Shown piece by piece: positions 21,591-22,463 of a stretch of 22,463 nt of DNA. Made by a program: the position numbers and the translations under genes. The notes beneath the pieces were generated by a model. The model was not told the origin of the DNA, did not search any database, and worked only from the letters and a program-made list of their open reading frames with translations. The DNA is from an uncultured Clostridium sp. (lineage in GTDB: Bacteria > Bacillota > Clostridia > Lachnospirales > Lachnospiraceae), in the NCBI GenBank assembly GCA_937885015.1, contig CALAAS010000033.1, forward strand, positions 1 to 22,463. Direction: 5' to 3'. Numbering within the stretch: position 1 is the stretch's first letter; each line of letters starts with the position of its first letter.

Positions 21591-22319
21591 TCAAAAATGC
21601 CCACAAAACCGACACTGCGGGTTGATTGGAATCTCCATTTCCTCCACCTGCATCGTCAGGCCATCTATAAAAATCATCCGTCCGATCAGCACATCCCCCA
21701 CCCCCAGCAGCAGCTTCAAAGTTTCCAGAGCCTGAATAGATCCCACCATTCCCGGAATCGCTCCTAAAACGCCAAACTGATCTGCTGAGGGAACACTCGT
21801 CTCCTCTTCCGGATTCAGACAGCGCAGGCAGGGCCCGCCCGGTGCAAATACCGTGACCTGGCCTGAAAACTCGCAGATGGCACCATACACATCCGGTTTC
21901 CCCAGCTCTGCACATATATCATTCAGTCGGTAACGGGTGGCAAAATTGTCTGAAGCATCGACGATCACATCAAACTGCGCCAGGATCTCCCTGGCATTTT
22001 TCTCCGTAATCCCCTCCGGAAATAATTTTACCTGCGCTGACGGATTTCGATCCCGAATTGCCTGAGCTGCCACCTCTGCCTTAGGTTTTCCCAGGTCACA
22101 GTCACGGTACAGGATCTGCCGCTGCAGATTGCTCACATCTACCCTGTCAAAATCCGCCACTCCGATCTTCCCCACTCCGGCCGCCGCCAGGTAAAGGCAG
22201 ATGGGAGAACCCAAACCTCCGGCTCCCACTACCAGTACACTTCCATTTTCCAGCTTTTTCTGTCCCTCTTCTCCCACCCCCGGAAGCATCAGGTGTCTCT
22301 TATATCGCTGTCTGTCCAT
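21591..22319 (-). CDS. moeB: MoeB/ThiF/HesA family adenylyltransferase
   Basis: The 242-residue E1-like enzyme has the family N terminus RYKRHLMLPGVGEEGQKKL, the ATP-binding VVGAGGLGSPICLYL, DFDRVDVSNLQRQILY, the adenylation motif VDASDNFATRYRLND and two zinc CxxC pairs (PCLRCLN and CRFCGH). It would adenylate the C-terminal Gly-Gly of a small sulfur carrier: MoaD for molybdopterin, or ThiS for thiamine. The moa genes just downstream favour MoeB, but no carrier gene is in the window, so ThiF cannot be excluded. A GAGGA stretch stands close to the ATG. It is separated from moaC by about 100 bases, so it could share or precede that transcript. Confidence 0.85.
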   Translation of the reverse strand: MDRQRYKRHLMLPGVGEEGQKKLENGSVLVVGAGGLGSPICLYLAAAGVGKIGVADFDRVDVSNLQRQILYRDCDLGKPKAEVAAQAIRDRNPSAQVKLFPEGITEKNAREILAQFDVIVDASDNFATRYRLNDICAELGKPDVYGAICEFSGQVTVFAPGGPCLRCLNPEEETSVPSADQFGVLGAIPGMVGSIQALETLKLLLGVGDVLIGRMIFIDGLTMQVEEMEIPINPQCRFCGHF

Positions 22320-22355
22320 ATCCTCTGTTCCTCCGCCTGCTTAATCATCTCTCTT

Positions 22356-22384
22356 ATTTTAACATAACCGCCACTCGATTTCCA
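22356..22384 (-). promoter_or_regulatory. Putative promoter of the moeB-like gene
   Basis: TGGAAA, 17 bases and TAAAAT with an extended TGT stand about 35 bases before the start codon. A TTGACA is also present further upstream, without a matching -10 box that I would trust. Confidence 0.45.
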
Positions 22385-22463
22385 TCTCGCAGAATAAGAA
22401 AGAAGCTCGCCGTTACTGTCAAGTAATCGTTGGCAACTTTCTTTTTGATTTATCTTTTTGTTG

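Noticed and set aside
1..22463. CRISPR arrays, tRNA or rRNA genes, prophage structural genes
   Set aside because: No regularly spaced repeats, no cloverleaf or rRNA-like sequence, and no capsid, terminase or tail proteins were found on either strand.

Overview
The window looks like a Clostridia chromosome, most likely Lachnospiraceae. This is inferred from gene content and from the style of the ribosome binding sites and -35/-10 boxes; no rRNA or other phylogenetic marker is present. All genes but two are on the minus strand. No tRNA, rRNA, CRISPR array or complete insertion sequence was seen.

Left part (about 1-7,200) is AT-rich and accessory, and much of it is decayed. From left to right it holds: an AbiE type IV toxin-antitoxin pair whose toxin stops inside its fourth conserved motif; remnants of a mobilizable element (TnpV, a 19-codon scrap of a low-molecular-weight tyrosine phosphatase, a DUF3847 protein, and an RSF1010-like oriT without a relaxase); an intact two-gene unit of an XRE regulator and a Schlafen/AlbA-2 ATPase-like protein under a promoter embedded in a long palindrome whose half-site recurs upstream; a DUF2075/GIY-YIG protein with its middle deleted; and a metallophosphoesterase broken by one extra G in a G6 run.

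Middle part (about 7,200-13,250) has a more balanced base composition. It contains a self-contained TetR/membrane-protein operon ending in a DUF2871 remnant, a fusion of a FeMo-cofactor-type (NifX/NifB-like) domain with a His/Cys-rich linker and a SlyD-like FKBP isomerase, an acyl-CoA thioesterase, and a two-gene operon of an NhaD-type antiporter and a cytidylate kinase-like protein.

Right part (about 13,250-22,463) starts with the only two plus-strand genes, a glycyl-radical-enzyme activase and a BCCT transporter, each with its own extended -10 promoter. It then returns to the minus strand with a TetR regulator and a UvrA-like ABC protein, separated by a strong terminator-like hairpin, and a molybdenum cofactor cluster (moeB/thiF-like, moaC, moaA, MOSC, MogA/MoaB). 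The last four of these are tightly overlapped and presumably one transcript. moaD, moaE, moeA and molybdate transport genes are not in the window.

The most interesting items are the FeMo-cofactor-domain/FKBP fusion in a neighbourhood that also makes Moco, the XRE/Schlafen-AlbA unit with its recurring operator, the activase plus BCCT pair without a glycyl radical enzyme, the hairpin between tetR and the UvrA-like gene, and the orphan oriT.
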